34,315 nucleotides of DNA, from positions 1 through 34,315 of the forward strand of contig SFPL01000062.1 in NCBI GenBank assembly GCA_004551905.1, written 5' to 3'. Source of the stretch: Lentisphaeraceae bacterium (GTDB lineage: Bacteria > Verrucomicrobiota > Kiritimatiellia > RFP12 > UBA1067). This document shows, piece by piece, positions 33,126 through 34,315 of the stretch (positions within the stretch are counted from its first letter, which is position 1; every line of letters starts with the position of its first letter). The notes beneath the pieces were generated by a model. The model was not told where the DNA came from. It saw only the letters and a list, made by a program, of their open reading frames with translations, and made no database searches. The position numbers and the translations under genes are program-made.

Positions 33126-34137
33126 CGCGCCATCCGTTGGCGGCGGCGGCGAATATGTGCGCCTGCTGGCCGAGAACTTCGGCGAATCGTTTGAAAGTCG
33201 CGTGTTCTATTCGGTGCGCGGCGAATGCGCGGCGCAGGTTGTCAACGCTTGGCGGCCTGATGTTATTCACGTCAACCACGTGCGGGCGTTGTTGCAGCTT
33301 TTCGCCTGCCCATGGCGGCACCCGGCTGCGCCAGTCGTCTTCACCGTGCACGGCATTCATCTGCGGAAATACGACTTTTTGCCAAAGACGGCGGCAAATC
33401 GGCTGAAACGCCGTCTACGGCTCGCGCTCGAGCGCCACCTTTATGGGAAGTGTGCGCGACTGGTCGCCCTGACGGAGACGGATGCGGAGGTCTTACGGCG
33501 CGTCTATCGGACGAAGACGCCGATTAGCGTGATCCCGAATGGCGTGAATGGCGGGGATGTTCGGGAGGGGGAGGCTGTGTGTGGCGGTCGCGGTGCGTAT
33601 GCGTTCATCGCCATTGCGCGTTTCGATTTCCAGAAAGGACAGGATGTCCTGCTGCGGGCAATTGCGAAGGTGCAGTCCGAGCTGCGTGTGCGTAGATGGC
33701 GGACGTTGCTGATTGGCGGTGGCGAGACGCTTGCGGCGATGCGCCAGTTGGCCGACGGACTGGGAATCGGCGACCTGGTGACATTTGCAGGAGAGGTGCG
33801 GGGGGCGGCCCGCAGTCTCGACCGAGGTCGTGTCCTGGTTGCGCCAAGCCGCTGGGAGGGCTTCCCGTTGCTGCTTTGCGAGGCGGGGGTCCGGAAGAAG
33901 TTTGTCATTGCGTCCGATTGCCCCGGCAACCGAGACATCATTGAGGACGGCAAGTCGGGGCGATTGTTCTCGGTTGGAGACGCGGATGCCCTGTCCGATC
34001 TTCTGCGGCAAGACTATCCTGACGACGCGGTGGCACGAGTCGGGGCGGCCTTGTTCGCCCGTGTGAGTACAGACTTCTCGGTCGGGCAGATGGCCGCGAA
34101 AACGCGGGCAGTCTACGCAAAGTGCATGCTGGGATAA
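33103..34137 (+). CDS. Family 4 (GT-B) glycosyltransferase
   Basis: 344 residues. The N-terminal domain has VGGGGEYVRLLAE and a VFTVHGIH acceptor-side segment. The C-terminal domain has FDFQKGQDVLLRA and the GT4 donor-binding E-x7-E region PSRWEGFPLLLCEAG (about 246-260). It is a retaining, nucleotide-sugar-dependent transferase. GTG is the only start that gives the full N terminus (MRVAFLIDAPSVGGGGE). It is preceded by AAAGGGG about 9 bases upstream and lies inside the end of the previous gene. Last gene of the cluster in this window. Confidence 0.9.
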   Translation: MRVAFLIDAPSVGGGGEYVRLLAENFGESFESRVFYSVRGECAAQVVNAWRPDVIHVNHVRALLQLFACPWRHPAAPVVFTVHGIHLRKYDFLPKTAANRLKRRLRLALERHLYGKCARLVALTETDAEVLRRVYRTKTPISVIPNGVNGGDVREGEAVCGGRGAYAFIAIARFDFQKGQDVLLRAIAKVQSELRVRRWRTLLIGGGETLAAMRQLADGLGIGDLVTFAGEVRGAARSLDRGRVLVAPSRWEGFPLLLCEAGVRKKFVIASDCPGNRDIIEDGKSGRLFSVGDADALSDLLRQDYPDDAVARVGAALFARVSTDFSVGQMAAKTRAVYAKCMLG

Positions 34138-34315
34138 CGCCGTCGGCAATTACAATAAATTCCATAACAGAGGTCAGCAACTGTAAATTTCGACTGAAAT
34201 TTTCGTGCCATGTCTAAGGGTGAAGATTTTCGTTCCATTGCGCGTCAGCGCAAGGAAAAGGTAGCAAGGAGAATAGGGGTGCGGGGGAAGGAGGAAGGAA
34301 GGGAAAACCAGCCCC
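34138..34315. other. AT-richer end segment, no gene seen
   Basis: This 178-base tail is AT-richer than the rest. It holds a weak hairpin AAATTTC/GAAATTT (34185-34202) followed by TCG, and a perfect TTGCGC/GCGCAA hairpin (34238-34253). No T run follows either, so termination is only possible. No coding frame or promoter motif copy was found. Confidence 0.4.

Noticed and set aside
12634..34137. Exosortase/PEP-CTERM or type IX secretion locus
   Set aside because: No exosortase, no PEP C-terminal signal and no Por/Gld genes were found; only general similarity of logic remains.

Overview
The window looks like chromosomal DNA from a high-GC Gram-negative bacterium of the PVC group, most probably Kiritimatiellota (formerly Verrucomicrobia subdivision 5) or a close relative. 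This rests on recognition, not a database search. The clues are secreted proteins ending in a lineage-typical beta-module (TG-x-F-x-G-S-F ... K-x-G ... G-x-G), a stand-alone AICAR formyltransferase, and ABC-type surface-glycan genes. All convincing genes lie on the + strand. No insertion sequence, CRISPR array, integrase or rRNA was seen.

Region 1 (1-9141) is housekeeping. A near-consensus promoter drives tRNA-Leu(CAG) and tRNA-Glu(CTC). An AsmA-like membrane protein, rsmA (ksgA) and ettA follow with no visible terminator, so the tRNAs may head that mRNA. Next come rpsT with its own promoter and intrinsic terminator, pgk (with an unusual insertion), an AICAR formyltransferase that appears to be leaderless, a HIT-family protein and a CcdA-thioredoxin fusion.

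Region 2 (9150-12606) holds a secreted GH78-like alpha-L-rhamnosidase. After a 12-C tract comes a strong promoter, a roughly 290-nt potentially structured leader, and a secreted protein with 12 cysteines followed by a terminator.

Region 3 (12634-34137) is a long co-directional cluster with many overlapping start and stop codons. It encodes a parvulin-type lipoprotein and an O-antigen ligase/polymerase-like protein of odd architecture. Two secreted CSQC thioredoxin-like proteins follow, recently duplicated, then a secreted C10 (streptopain-type) cysteine peptidase and a membrane-anchored HEAT-like protein. After these come a polyprenyl-phosphate sugar-1-phosphate transferase, Wzm and a short Wzt, a 1331-residue protein with three GT2 domains and a TagF-like domain, an unknown coiled-coil protein, three single-domain GT2 enzymes and a GT4 enzyme.

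A reasonable reading is that the transferase primes a lipid-linked glycan, the GTs (and perhaps a polyol-phosphate transferase domain) extend it, Wzm/Wzt exports it and the ligase-like protein attaches it. The inserted secreted redox, protease and foldase genes share C-terminal modules. They suggest that maturation or display of surface proteins is coupled to this glycan, and that is the most interesting hypothesis here. Base composition and codon use drop noticeably in GC from about 25.8 to 31.4 kb, consistent with separate acquisition of that glycosyltransferase block.
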